A program made the position numbers and the translations under genes. From the NCBI GenBank assembly GCA_025924515.1, contig JAICIE010000009.1:1-53923 (forward strand): DNA of 53,923 nucleotides. Reading direction: 5' to 3'. Shown piece after piece: positions 8,243-19,052 of this stretch. Position 1 is the first letter of the stretch. The number at the start of each line of letters is the position of its first letter. The stretch comes from Jatrophihabitans sp. GTDB lineage: Bacteria > Actinomycetota > Actinomycetes > Mycobacteriales > Jatrophihabitantaceae. The notes below the pieces were generated by a model, which did no database searches, was not told where the DNA came from, and worked only from the letters and a program-made list of their open reading frames with translations.

Positions 8243-9061
8243 CTGAGCGCACCGGCCGCGAGCCTCGACGTTCCGCCCGAGGCGGGGTTCCGCGTCGAGG
8301 TCGCCGGCTCGCCGTCGCCCGTCGTCGCCACTCTCGTCCTCGACGACCCGGGCCGGCGCAACCCGCAGACTCCGCACACCTGGCGGGAGCTGCTGCGGGT
8401 GTCCCGGCACCTTCCGGCGACCGTGCGGGTCGTCGTCCTGCGCGGCGCGGGCGCGTCCTTCTCTTCCGGTCTCGATCGTCGGATGTTCGCCGCCGAGGCC
8501 GTGCCCGGAGTCGCGAGCCTGGGCGAGCTCGCCGCCCGTCCCCCCGCCGAGGCCGGCGCCAGCATCGAAGAGTGGCAGCGCGCCTTCGACTGGCGCTCGC
8601 GGCCCGATCGAGTGTCCGTGGCAGCGGTACAGGGACACGCCGTCGGCGCCGGATTCCAGCTCGCGCTCGGCGCGGACCTGCGGATCTGCGCCGAGGACGC
8701 GTCCTTCACGATGGCGGAGGCGACGCTGGGCCTGGTGCCGGATCTCGGCGGCACCAAGCGGCTGGCCGACCTGGTCGGTTACGGCGCGGCGCTGGAGATC
8801 TGCGTGACCGGCCGCCGGGTCGGGGCCGAGGAAGCGTTGCGGCTGGGCATCGCGAACGCCGTGGTACCGGTCGCGGAGCTCGACGCGGCGGTCGAGCGGC
8901 TGGTGCAGGCCGTCCTCGCCGTCGACCGCGACGCCGTGGCCGAGACGAAGGCTCTGCTGCTGGGGGCGTCCGGCCGTACGCAGGACGAGCAGGAGCGGGC
9001 CGAGCGGGCGGCCCAGTACCGCCGGCTGCGCGTGCTTGCCGGCCTGTTCGCCGAGGACTGA
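8243..9061 (+). CDS. Enoyl-CoA hydratase/isomerase, apparent CTG start
   Basis: Crotonase-fold protein, counterpart of M. tuberculosis EchA12 by position. Clear features are RVVVLRGAGASFSSG with oxyanion-hole residues, AVQGHAVGAGFQLALGADLRI and the TLGLVPDLGGTKRL segment. The first ATG/GTG/TTG in frame is GTG 8399, which would remove the first strand pair of the fold. Homology-type sequence (FRVEVAGS, ATLVLDDPGRRNPQTP) continues upstream to a CTG at 8243, and the frame has no other start before the stop at 8186. CTG gives 272 residues, the normal family size. GAAGG near 8226-8230 is a possible ribosome site. A sequencing error is the alternative explanation. Confidence 0.82.
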   Translation: MSAPAASLDVPPEAGFRVEVAGSPSPVVATLVLDDPGRRNPQTPHTWRELLRVSRHLPATVRVVVLRGAGASFSSGLDRRMFAAEAVPGVASLGELAARPPAEAGASIEEWQRAFDWRSRPDRVSVAAVQGHAVGAGFQLALGADLRICAEDASFTMAEATLGLVPDLGGTKRLADLVGYGAALEICVTGRRVGAEEALRLGIANAVVPVAELDAAVERLVQAVLAVDRDAVAETKALLLGASGRTQDEQERAERAAQYRRLRVLAGLFAED

Positions 9062-9120
9062 ACCGTCAGGGGAATCCGGCAGACTCCGGGGACGTTGGGC
9101 GACCTCGGAGGTGATGCGCC

Positions 9121-11010
9121 GTGGCAATGGCGTTCCCGCACGGCTACTACCCGCGGATGGGGCGCGATCGCGACGCGCTGAACAAGGAGCTGCCGCCCGG
9201 CACCTGGAAGCGGGTGCTGCGGTTCGCCACTCCCTACCGGGCGCACCTGTTGGTCTTCCTGGTCCTCGTGGTCGCCGACTCGCTGATCGGCGTGATCACC
9301 CCCGTGCTCGCGGGACGCGTCGTCAATGACATCACCGGCCGCGCCGCCGTCCATGCCGTCGTTTACATCGCCGTGCTGATCGCCGCGCTCGCCGTCGTCG
9401 ACGCCGCGCTGTCGTTCGCGCAACGGTGGTACTCCGCCCGGATCGGCGAGGGCCTGATCTTCGACATGCGCACCAGAGTGTTCACGCACGTGCAGCGCAT
9501 GCCGCTGGCCTTCTTCACCAGGACGCAGACCGGTGCGCTCGTCAGCCGGTTGAACAACGACGTGCTGGGCGCACAGCAGGCGTTCACGTCGACGCTGTCC
9601 GGCGTGGTGTCGAACGTCGTCAGCCTCGTCCTCACCGCCGCGGTGATGTTCACGCTGTCCTGGCAGATCACGGCGATCTCGCTGGTCATGCTTCCGCTGT
9701 TCGTGATCCCGGCACGGCGCATCGGGTCGCGGCTCCAGCAGATCACCAGGGAGTCCTACAACCTGAACGCGTCGATGAACGCGACGATGACCGAGCGGTT
9801 CAACGTCGCCGGCGCGCTGCTCGTGAAGCTGTTCGGGCGCCCCGGCGAGGAGGCCGAGTCGTTCCGCTCGCGCGCCGCACGGGTCCGCGACATCGGCGTG
9901 ACCTCGGCGATGTACGGACGGCTGTTCTTCGTCGCCCTCACCCTTGTCGCCTCGCTCGCGCAGGCGTTGGTGTACGGCCTCGGCGGCTACTACGCGATAA
10001 CCGGACGGCTGTCGGCGGGCACGGTCGTGACCCTCGCTCTACTCCTCAGCCGGTTGTACGGACCCCTGACGGCCCTGTCCAACGCCCGTGTCGACGTCAT
10101 GAGCGCGCTGGTCAGCTTCGACCGGGTCTTCGAGGTCCTCGACCTGCGACCGATGATCGCCGACGCCCCCGACGCGTTCGAGCTGCCGGAAAGCGCCCGC
10201 GCCGTCGACTTCGACGACGTCCGCTTCACCTATCCCAGCGCGTCGGAGGTCTCCCTGGCTTCGCTGGAGGACGTCGCCGTGCTCGACGCCACGCCCCCGC
10301 AGGAGGTGCTGCACGGCGTCTCGTTCCGCGCCGGGCCGGGGGAGATGGTCGCCCTCGTCGGTCCGTCCGGCGCCGGCAAGACGACCATCAGCCAGCTGCT
10401 TCCGCGCATCTACGACGTCCGCTCCGGGGCGGTACGGGTCGGCGGGCACGACGTGCGCTCGGTGGCCCAGCAGTCCCTGCACGACCGCATCGGCGTGGTG
10501 ACGCAGGACGCACACATGTTCCACGACACCATCCGCAACAACCTGCGATACGCCCGACCCGACGCGTCCGAGCGCGCGATCCTCGACGCGGTCGAGGCCG
10601 CCCAGATCGGTGACCTGGTGCGCTCGCTCCCGGACGGTCTCGACACGGTGGTCGGCGAGCGGGGGTACCGCCTCTCCGGCGGGGAGAAGGCGCGGTTGGC
10701 GATCGCCCGGCTGCTGCTCAAACAGCCGCAGATCGTCGTTCTCGACGAGGCCACCGCCCATCTCGACAGCGAGAGCGAGGCGGCGGTGCAGGACGCTCTG
10801 GCGCGGGCCCTCGCCGGACGCACCTCGATCGTCATCGCGCACCGGCTGTCGACCGTGCTCGGCGCCGACAAGATCGTCGTGCTCGACGCGGGACGGATCG
10901 TCGAGATCGGCACCCACGCCCAGCTGCTGACCCGCGACGGGCTCTACGCCGAGCTCTACCGCACCCAGTTCGAACGGCAGGCCGCCGGAGCGGCCCCCCT
11001 GACTTCCTGA
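9121..11010 (+). CDS. ABC exporter, fused membrane and ATPase domains
   Basis: 629-residue half-transporter of the MsbA/LmrA type. A six-helix membrane domain occupies about residues 35-340, with the cytosolic coupling stretches typical of the type, then an ATPase domain with Walker A GPSGAGKTT at about 414-422, signature LSGGEKARLAIAR from 518 and Walker B VVLDEATAHLD. It probably works as a homodimer; substrate cannot be read from sequence. The GTG at 9121 is preceded by GGAGGTGAT (9107-9115), a near-perfect anti-SD match. It lies 59 bp after the enoyl-CoA hydratase. A perfect 18-bp GC palindrome sits 32 bp after the stop, within the facing gene. Confidence 0.93.
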   Translation: MAMAFPHGYYPRMGRDRDALNKELPPGTWKRVLRFATPYRAHLLVFLVLVVADSLIGVITPVLAGRVVNDITGRAAVHAVVYIAVLIAALAVVDAALSFAQRWYSARIGEGLIFDMRTRVFTHVQRMPLAFFTRTQTGALVSRLNNDVLGAQQAFTSTLSGVVSNVVSLVLTAAVMFTLSWQITAISLVMLPLFVIPARRIGSRLQQITRESYNLNASMNATMTERFNVAGALLVKLFGRPGEEAESFRSRAARVRDIGVTSAMYGRLFFVALTLVASLAQALVYGLGGYYAITGRLSAGTVVTLALLLSRLYGPLTALSNARVDVMSALVSFDRVFEVLDLRPMIADAPDAFELPESARAVDFDDVRFTYPSASEVSLASLEDVAVLDATPPQEVLHGVSFRAGPGEMVALVGPSGAGKTTISQLLPRIYDVRSGAVRVGGHDVRSVAQQSLHDRIGVVTQDAHMFHDTIRNNLRYARPDASERAILDAVEAAQIGDLVRSLPDGLDTVVGERGYRLSGGEKARLAIARLLLKQPQIVVLDEATAHLDSESEAAVQDALARALAGRTSIVIAHRLSTVLGADKIVVLDAGRIVEIGTHAQLLTRDGLYAELYRTQFERQAAGAAPLTS

Positions 11011-11029
11011 CGGTCGGTGATCCTGACGA

Positions 11030-12241
11030 TCAGCGGGCGGCCGCCGCGGCGCGCCGCGGCCGCCAGCTGAGTGGATCCCCGAGCAGCCGGGCGAACGCAA
11101 CCTCGGCGGCACCCATCAATGCCGAGTCCTCGCCGAAGGCCGGCTGGCTCAGCTCCACCGTCTGCCCGGGCGCGTCCATCGCATAGCGCTCGACCGCCGT
11201 GAGCACGTCAGCCGGGGCGACGTCGAAAACCTCCGAGAGCGTGCCGCCGAGGATCACCCGGTCCGGGTTGAGGACGTTGACCAGCTCGGCCACACCTCGT
11301 CCCAGCGATTCGGCGATGCGGCGTACCGCCGACAGCGCGCGCGGGTTCCCGCCCCGGGCCGCCGCGAACACGGTGTGCATCTTGTCATCGGTCGTCGGCG
11401 TGGGCACGCCCGCGAGCGTGAGGAGGGCGTTATCGCCGATGTACGTCTCCAGACAGCCGTGCTTGCCGCAGTGGCACTCCGGGCCCGACGGGTCCATCAC
11501 GTTGTGTCCGATCTCGCCGGCATGCCCGTCGTGGCCCAGCAGGGGCCGGCCGTTCACGATGATCCCTGCGCCGACGCCGACCCGGCCGATGACGTAGACG
11601 AGGTCGTCGCAGTCGCGTCCCGCGCCGCGGCTGTGCTCGGCGAGGACGGCGAGATCGGCGTCGTTGCCGACGTCGACGGGCAGGTCGCGGGCCGCCGACT
11701 GCAGCAGCGCGCCGAACGGTTCGTTGCGCCACTCGAGGTTGGGGGCGAACCCGACCGTGCCGGTGCGGCGGTCGACCGTTCCCGGGACGCTCACCGCCAT
11801 TCCGACGGGTTCGCCGCCACGGACCATGTCCTGCAGGAGCGGAATGGAGTCGATGATGAGCCGGGTGATCGCCTTCGGCGAGCTGGCCGCCGGCCCGAGC
11901 GCGAGGACGTGGCGGCCTAGGACCACCCCGCTGAGGCCCACCGCCGCCGTCGTGACGTGGGCGATGTCCACGTCGACGGCGATCGCGTAGGGCCCCTCGG
12001 GGTGCGGGCTGACTACATGCGAGGGCCGGCCCGCCCGCGCACCACCGGTGGGGACCAGTTCCTCGACCAGACCGAGATCGGTGAGCTCGGCGACGAGCGC
12101 GCCGATCGTCGACCGGCTCAGCCCGAGCCGAGCGGTGAGGTCGGCCCTGGACAGCGTGCCGTCGCGGTGTACCTCGCTCAGGACGAGCGCGAGGTTGTGC
12201 TGCCGTATCGCCTCTGGACGCGCTGCTGCCGACGAGGTCAT
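11030..12241 (-). CDS. ROK-family transcriptional regulator of the sugar operon
   Basis: 403-residue NagC/XylR-type regulator. A winged helix-turn-helix is at about 18-60 (LSRADLTARLGLSRSTIGALV). The ROK sugar-binding domain follows, with IAVDVDIAHVTTAAVGLSG, the sugar-site GHAGEIGH (His246) and the zinc motif CHCGKHGC (C256, C258, C263). It is the last gene of a four-gene reverse operon after a sugar ABC permease, 23 bases downstream, so it likely controls that operon with the transported sugar as inducer. Start at ATG 12241; the frame is open further upstream but that part is a shadow of the permease. Confidence 0.93.
   Translation of the reverse strand: MTSSAAARPEAIRQHNLALVLSEVHRDGTLSRADLTARLGLSRSTIGALVAELTDLGLVEELVPTGGARAGRPSHVVSPHPEGPYAIAVDVDIAHVTTAAVGLSGVVLGRHVLALGPAASSPKAITRLIIDSIPLLQDMVRGGEPVGMAVSVPGTVDRRTGTVGFAPNLEWRNEPFGALLQSAARDLPVDVGNDADLAVLAEHSRGAGRDCDDLVYVIGRVGVGAGIIVNGRPLLGHDGHAGEIGHNVMDPSGPECHCGKHGCLETYIGDNALLTLAGVPTPTTDDKMHTVFAAARGGNPRALSAVRRIAESLGRGVAELVNVLNPDRVILGGTLSEVFDVAPADVLTAVERYAMDAPGQTVELSQPAFGEDSALMGAAEVAFARLLGDPLSWRPRRAAAAAR
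11043..11060. terminator. 18-bp GC palindrome between convergent genes
   Basis: GCCGCGGC-GC-GCCGCGGC is a perfect dyad lying in the last codons of the ROK gene and just after the ABC exporter stop. Without a U-run it would act only as an I-shaped actinobacterial terminator. It also encodes part of the Ala/Arg-rich ROK C-terminus, so base composition alone may explain it. Confidence 0.3.
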
Positions 12242-12264
12242 CGCGAACCCCGCGCCCGATTCGC

Positions 12265-13695
12265 TCAGCGGGCCGTCCGCGCGCGGCGACGGGAGATCGC
12301 GTCGACCGAGGCGGCGATCAGCAGGACGAGGCCGGTGATGACCTCGTTGGCCTGCTCCTGCTGGTTGTGCAGGTGCAGGGCATTGGGGATCATCGCGATG
12401 ACCAGCGCGCCGATGATCCCGTCCCGCGGTCTGCCGCGCCCACCGAACAGCGATGTCCCGCCGATGACAGCGGCGGCGACCGAGAACAGCAGGATGTCGC
12501 CCTGGCCCAGGCCGGTGGTCGCGCCGCCGCTGAAGTCGGCGAGGAACAGGCCGCCGAGAGCGGCCATGCCGGAACAGATCTGGAACGCGTTGATCTTCGT
12601 GCGGTCGACCTTGATGCCGGCCCGGCGCGCGGCCTCGGCATTGCCACCGATGGCGTACAGGTGGCGGCCCCACGTCGTCTTGCTGAGCGCCAGCGTCCAG
12701 ATGACCATGATGATGATCGGGAGGCTGGCCGCCCACGGCACGCCCGCGATCGCGATCAGGCCCGATCCGCGGTTCTGGTTGAGGAACCAGGTGATCAAGC
12801 CGCCGAGGACGACGACCACGCCGGCCCGGATGAGGACGAGCAAGAGGGTGTCGTGCGACAAGCCGTCCCGCCCTCGGAGCAACGACCGGACGAGCGTGAC
12901 GGCGAGATAGCCGCCGGCGAGCAGCGCGAACAGCAGCCACCCGGCCCACGTGGCCATGTTGTTGTGCGTGAGGCCGAACCAGTAGTTGTAGTTCGTCGTG
13001 CTGATGGACTGGTTGTTCAGGGCGTACAACTGCACGCCCTCCCAGGCGAGGAACAGCGCCAGCGTCACGATGAACGACGGGATGCCGAGCCGGGCCACGA
13101 GCACGCCGCTGAGGGTGCCGACGGCGACGCCGATGCTGATGGCGAAGAGGAACGCGAGCCACTGGTTGTCCTGCTGCGCGCCCGTCAACATCAAGATGAT
13201 GCCGATCGCGATGATGCCCGGCCCCACGTATGACCGGCTCAGCACGCCGAGCACGATCGTCACGAGCATGAACACCAGCAGCGCGAAGAACACCACGTTG
13301 CCGACGGCCTTGTGCAAATCGTTGGACACCAGCGATCGCGCCGCAAAGGCGGCGCACATGCCGCCCGTCGTTCCGGCGGACAGGTCGATCTCGCCGAGCA
13401 GCAGCACGAACACGAGGCCGAGCGCGATCAAGCTGATGAAGGACGCTTGCGCCAGCAGGTTGGCGATGTTCGTCTTGCTCAGGAAGTCTGTCGTCGTAGC
13501 GGCGAAGATGATGCCGAGGACGAGTAGGCCCAGGACGGACGGCAGTGCCCCGGGGTCGCCGCCGCGCACGCGGGCGATGTACTCGCGCACGGCGCGGGGG
13601 ATCCCCCGCGGGGTGATGTCGGCGCGGAAACTGCCGCGCTCCTCGACGACCGGGGTCGAGGCCACCGCGGGGCCGGGCTTCTCGGTGCTGACCAC
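12265..13695 (-). CDS. xylH: Sugar ABC transporter permease (XylH/RbsC type)
   Basis: 476-residue integral membrane protein with about ten or more hydrophobic segments. GEIDLSAGTTGG in the third helix region is the hallmark of XylH/RbsC/MglC pentose-hexose permeases, and IGGNAEAARRAGIKVDRTKI is the loop that contacts the ATPase. The last segment, ITGLVLLIAASVDAISRR, is typical of this family. Start is GTG 13695, 11 bases after the ATPase stop. Xylose is the best guess because of resemblance to XylFGH sets with ROK control, but related pentoses are possible. Confidence 0.9.
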   Translation of the reverse strand: MVSTEKPGPAVASTPVVEERGSFRADITPRGIPRAVREYIARVRGGDPGALPSVLGLLVLGIIFAATTTDFLSKTNIANLLAQASFISLIALGLVFVLLLGEIDLSAGTTGGMCAAFAARSLVSNDLHKAVGNVVFFALLVFMLVTIVLGVLSRSYVGPGIIAIGIILMLTGAQQDNQWLAFLFAISIGVAVGTLSGVLVARLGIPSFIVTLALFLAWEGVQLYALNNQSISTTNYNYWFGLTHNNMATWAGWLLFALLAGGYLAVTLVRSLLRGRDGLSHDTLLLVLIRAGVVVVLGGLITWFLNQNRGSGLIAIAGVPWAASLPIIIMVIWTLALSKTTWGRHLYAIGGNAEAARRAGIKVDRTKINAFQICSGMAALGGLFLADFSGGATTGLGQGDILLFSVAAAVIGGTSLFGGRGRPRDGIIGALVIAMIPNALHLHNQQEQANEVITGLVLLIAASVDAISRRRARTAR

Positions 13696-13706
13696 GACTG
13701 TGCTCC

Positions 13707-14486
13707 TCAGGCGCTCTGCGCGGCGGTCGCGGCCGAGAGGCCGATGTCCCCGCTGCGGCCGGACGTGATGAGTTCCACGACCTGGGCGTGGGTGGTGTCG
13801 GTCTTCCTGACCTCTGCGGCGAGGCGGCCCAGGTAGAGGGCGTCGATGCGGTCGGCGACCTCCATGACGTCATTCATGTTGTGCGAGATCAGCACCACGC
13901 CGAGGCCGTTGTCGGCCAGCCGCCGGACGAGGTCGAGCACCTGCCGGGTCTGCGCGACGCCGAGCGCTGCGGTCGGCTCGTCGAGAAAGACGACCTTGCT
14001 GGTGTCGAAGAGCACCGCCTTCGCGATCGCGACGGTCTGTCGCTGCCCGCCGGACAGGCTGTTCACGACCTGCCGCACCGAAGAGACCGTGCGCACCGAG
14101 AGCTCTGTCAGCTTTTCGCGGGCCATGCGCTCCATGCGGCCCTCGAGGGTGAACGGCCCCCAGGTGAGTTCGCGACCGAGGAACATATTCGCGGTGATGT
14201 CGAGATTGTCCGAGAGCGCGAGGTCCTGATAGACGAACTGGATTCCGAGTGCCGAGGCGGCATTGGGCGACTGGATCCGGACCGGCCGTCCTTCCCAGAG
14301 CAGCTCGCCGCTGTCGATGCTGTTGATGCCGGCGATGCACTTCACCAGCGTGGACTTGCCGGCGCCGTTGTCGCCGACCAGTGCGGTGACTTCGCCCGGA
14401 TAGACGGCAAAGTCGACATTGTGCAGCACCTGGATCGCGCCGAAGCTCTTGTTGAGGCCGGTGATCTTCAGGATCGGTTCGCTCAC
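13707..14486 (-). CDS. xylG: Sugar ABC transporter ATPase, single-domain XylG type
   Basis: 259-residue ATPase with one ABC domain: Walker A GDNGAGKST (38-46), signature LSGGQRQTVAIAK, Walker B VVFLDEPTAALG. The TAALG ending and QRQTVAIA signature belong to the sugar (CUT2) group. E. coli XylG and RbsA have two fused ABC domains, whereas this protein has one and must homodimerise. GTG 14486 is chosen over the upstream in-frame ATG because SEPILKITGLNKSFG is the normal N-terminus of the family. Confidence 0.9.
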   Translation of the reverse strand: MSEPILKITGLNKSFGAIQVLHNVDFAVYPGEVTALVGDNGAGKSTLVKCIAGINSIDSGELLWEGRPVRIQSPNAASALGIQFVYQDLALSDNLDITANMFLGRELTWGPFTLEGRMERMAREKLTELSVRTVSSVRQVVNSLSGGQRQTVAIAKAVLFDTSKVVFLDEPTAALGVAQTRQVLDLVRRLADNGLGVVLISHNMNDVMEVADRIDALYLGRLAAEVRKTDTTHAQVVELITSGRSGDIGLSAATAAQSA

Positions 14487-14611
14487 TGCGCGGCTCCCTC
14501 GCGTCGGCGCGGCTTCGATTGACAGTAACCCCGAAGGATTCGTCAGGGCGATGATGCGATCCAGCGGGGCGAGGACGTTCCTCACCCCGCCGGTCGATCA
14601 CGCGGTCGTGC

Positions 14612-15787
14612 TCAGATGCCGGCCTTCGAGCAGAGGCTGGCGTACTTGCCGGTGCAGAGCTGGGCCTTCGTCACGGCGCCCGCGGTGATGACGTCCTTGA
14701 CGTTGCTCTTGAAGATGGTCTGCGCCTTCAGCAGCAGCGACGGAATGTTTCGGCCGTTCTTCGGGTCGTGCAACGAGCCGCTGGCGAGCTTGTTGGCGGC
14801 CGACTTGTCGCCCTTGATCATGTCGATGGCGAGCTGGGCGGCCGCGTTGGCCTCCTTGCGGACGTCCTTGAAAACGGTCAGGCACTGGTCGCCGCTGAGG
14901 ATGTACTGCAGGCCCTGCAGGGTGGCGTCCTGGCCGGTGACCGGAACCTGGATCTGGTGCTGCTTGAGCGTGGAGATCGACGCCGCGGCGATGCCGTCGT
15001 TGGCGGCCAGCACCCCGCCGACCTTCGGGTCCTGCGTGAACGCCTGCTGGAAGTCGGTCGCGGCGACGGTGTTGTCCCAACCCTTGACGTCGGTCTCGGG
15101 ACCCTTCTTCAGCGCGCCGCTCTTGTAGAGCGGGTCCAGGATCTTGTGGGCGCCGGCCTTGAACAGCACGGCGTTGTTGTCGATGTCGGTGCCGCCGTTC
15201 ATCTCGATGATGCTCGGCTTCTTGCTGTAGCTGCCGTCCTGCTTCAGGCACTGCACCAAGCCCGAGGCCTGCTGCTCGCCGACCTTCTCGTTGTCGAAGG
15301 AGACGTAGTACTGCGCGGAACCGCCGAGATTGACGCGGTCGTAGTCGATGACCGGAACGCCGGCGGCGCCGGCGGCCTTCTCGACGCTGATCCCGGTGGC
15401 CGGGTCGGCCGGGTCGATCAGCAGGACCTTCACGCCCTGGCTGACCATGGTCTGCGCGATGGAGACGAAGTTGGAGTTGGAACCGTGAGCGTTCTGGATG
15501 TCGCTCTGGATGCCGGCGGCGTCGAACGCCTTCTTCAGCAGCGGCTGGTCGTACTGGGTGTAGCGGTTGGACGTCGTGGTGTCCGGAAGAATCACGCCGA
15601 CCTTGCCGCTCACGCTGCCGCCGCTCGAAGAACTCGCCCCCGCCGAGGAGCTCGAGGCCCCACCGCCGTTACCGGCGGCCGACGACGAGCTGGAACCGCC
15701 CCCGCCGCCGCTGCTTGAGCTGCACGCGCTGAGGGCGAGGGCGGATGCCACGCCGAGCAGCGCGATGGACAGACCGGTCTTGCGCAT
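14612..15787 (-). CDS. xylF: Sugar-binding lipoprotein of ABC transporter (XylF type)
   Basis: 391-residue periplasmic-binding-type protein exported as a lipoprotein. The signal is MRKTGLSIALLG...ALALSAC, lipobox LSAC with C22 as the acylation site, followed by a Ser/Gly tether to about residue 60. The mature domain has the type I binding-protein pattern (VLLIDPADPATG, VPVIDYDRVNLGGSAQYYVSFDNEKVG, GVLAANDGIAAAS, VTGQDATLQGLQYILSG), closest in style to XylF. First gene of the operon. ATG 15787 is preferred over upstream in-frame starts because it begins the signal peptide and has AAAGG upstream. The gap to the ATPase gene is 125 bp. Confidence 0.93.
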   Translation of the reverse strand: MRKTGLSIALLGVASALALSACSSSSGGGGGSSSSSAAGNGGGASSSSAGASSSSGGSVSGKVGVILPDTTTSNRYTQYDQPLLKKAFDAAGIQSDIQNAHGSNSNFVSIAQTMVSQGVKVLLIDPADPATGISVEKAAGAAGVPVIDYDRVNLGGSAQYYVSFDNEKVGEQQASGLVQCLKQDGSYSKKPSIIEMNGGTDIDNNAVLFKAGAHKILDPLYKSGALKKGPETDVKGWDNTVAATDFQQAFTQDPKVGGVLAANDGIAAASISTLKQHQIQVPVTGQDATLQGLQYILSGDQCLTVFKDVRKEANAAAQLAIDMIKGDKSAANKLASGSLHDPKNGRNIPSLLLKAQTIFKSNVKDVITAGAVTKAQLCTGKYASLCSKAGI

Positions 15788-15889
15788 GCGTTGGACGCCT
15801 TTCGGATGGAGGCGGGACGCGCCCCGATGGATTGTTGTGCGCGCGAACATATCCCACCTGTTGCATGATCGCGAAAGCCGCAACCAAGT

Positions 15890-15950
15890 CGTTACCGACT
15901 AGCCGCCCGCGGGACACCACCAACGCTCTGGCGGCGCTCCGACGGTAACG
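15890..15950. promoter_or_regulatory. Inverted repeat upstream of the sugar operon
   Basis: CGTTACCG at 15890-15897 and its exact complement CGGTAACG at 15943-15950 are separated by 45 bp, about 100-160 bp upstream of the binding-protein start. The distance would suit two half-sites or a looped repressor site, but could be chance. The remaining 246 bp between this operon and aconitase show no gene. Confidence 0.25.
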
Positions 15951-16033
15951 CTTCGTAGCCGACTGGTCCACAACCATTCCACGACGCGCCTGCCCGACAC
16001 TCAGAAATGCGGCGTGTCCCGACCCGACGCGGG

Positions 16034-18811
<2,778 letters not shown>

Positions 18812-18856
18812 GGCGGGCTCCTTCGGGACAGGAGGGAAACCGAGGACGGGCAGATC

Positions 18857-18870
18857 TCTTGACGTCAAGA
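18857..18870. promoter_or_regulatory. 14-bp palindrome in the acnA promoter region
   Basis: TCTTGACGTCAAGA is a perfect palindrome 46-59 bp upstream of the acnA GTG. It contains TTGACG, usable as a -35 on either strand, though no good -10 at 17 bp follows. A dimeric repressor site is the plain reading. M. tuberculosis has a TetR regulator beside acn (Rv1474c), which is absent here. Confidence 0.5.
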
Positions 18871-19052
18871 TACCACCGCACCTGCGGCGAGGAGGTCGAG
18901 GTTGCTTGTTACGGAAGTGACCGATGTTGTCGCCGTGGCATCTGGCGCATATGGGGCTCCAGTGGCAGGGTGAGTAGCCGATCCTCTCCGCGAGGGGTTG
19001 CTGCCCCCGGCCGGACCCCGACGTCCGGACGTCGACCGAGAAAGCGGGTGCC

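Noticed and set aside
18871-19052. Possible c-di-AMP (ydaO-type) riboswitch ahead of the NlpC/P60 gene
   Set aside because: Position is typical and the region is structured (CCGGAC/GTCCGG at 19011-19028), but the conserved ydaO sequence blocks are not recognisable.
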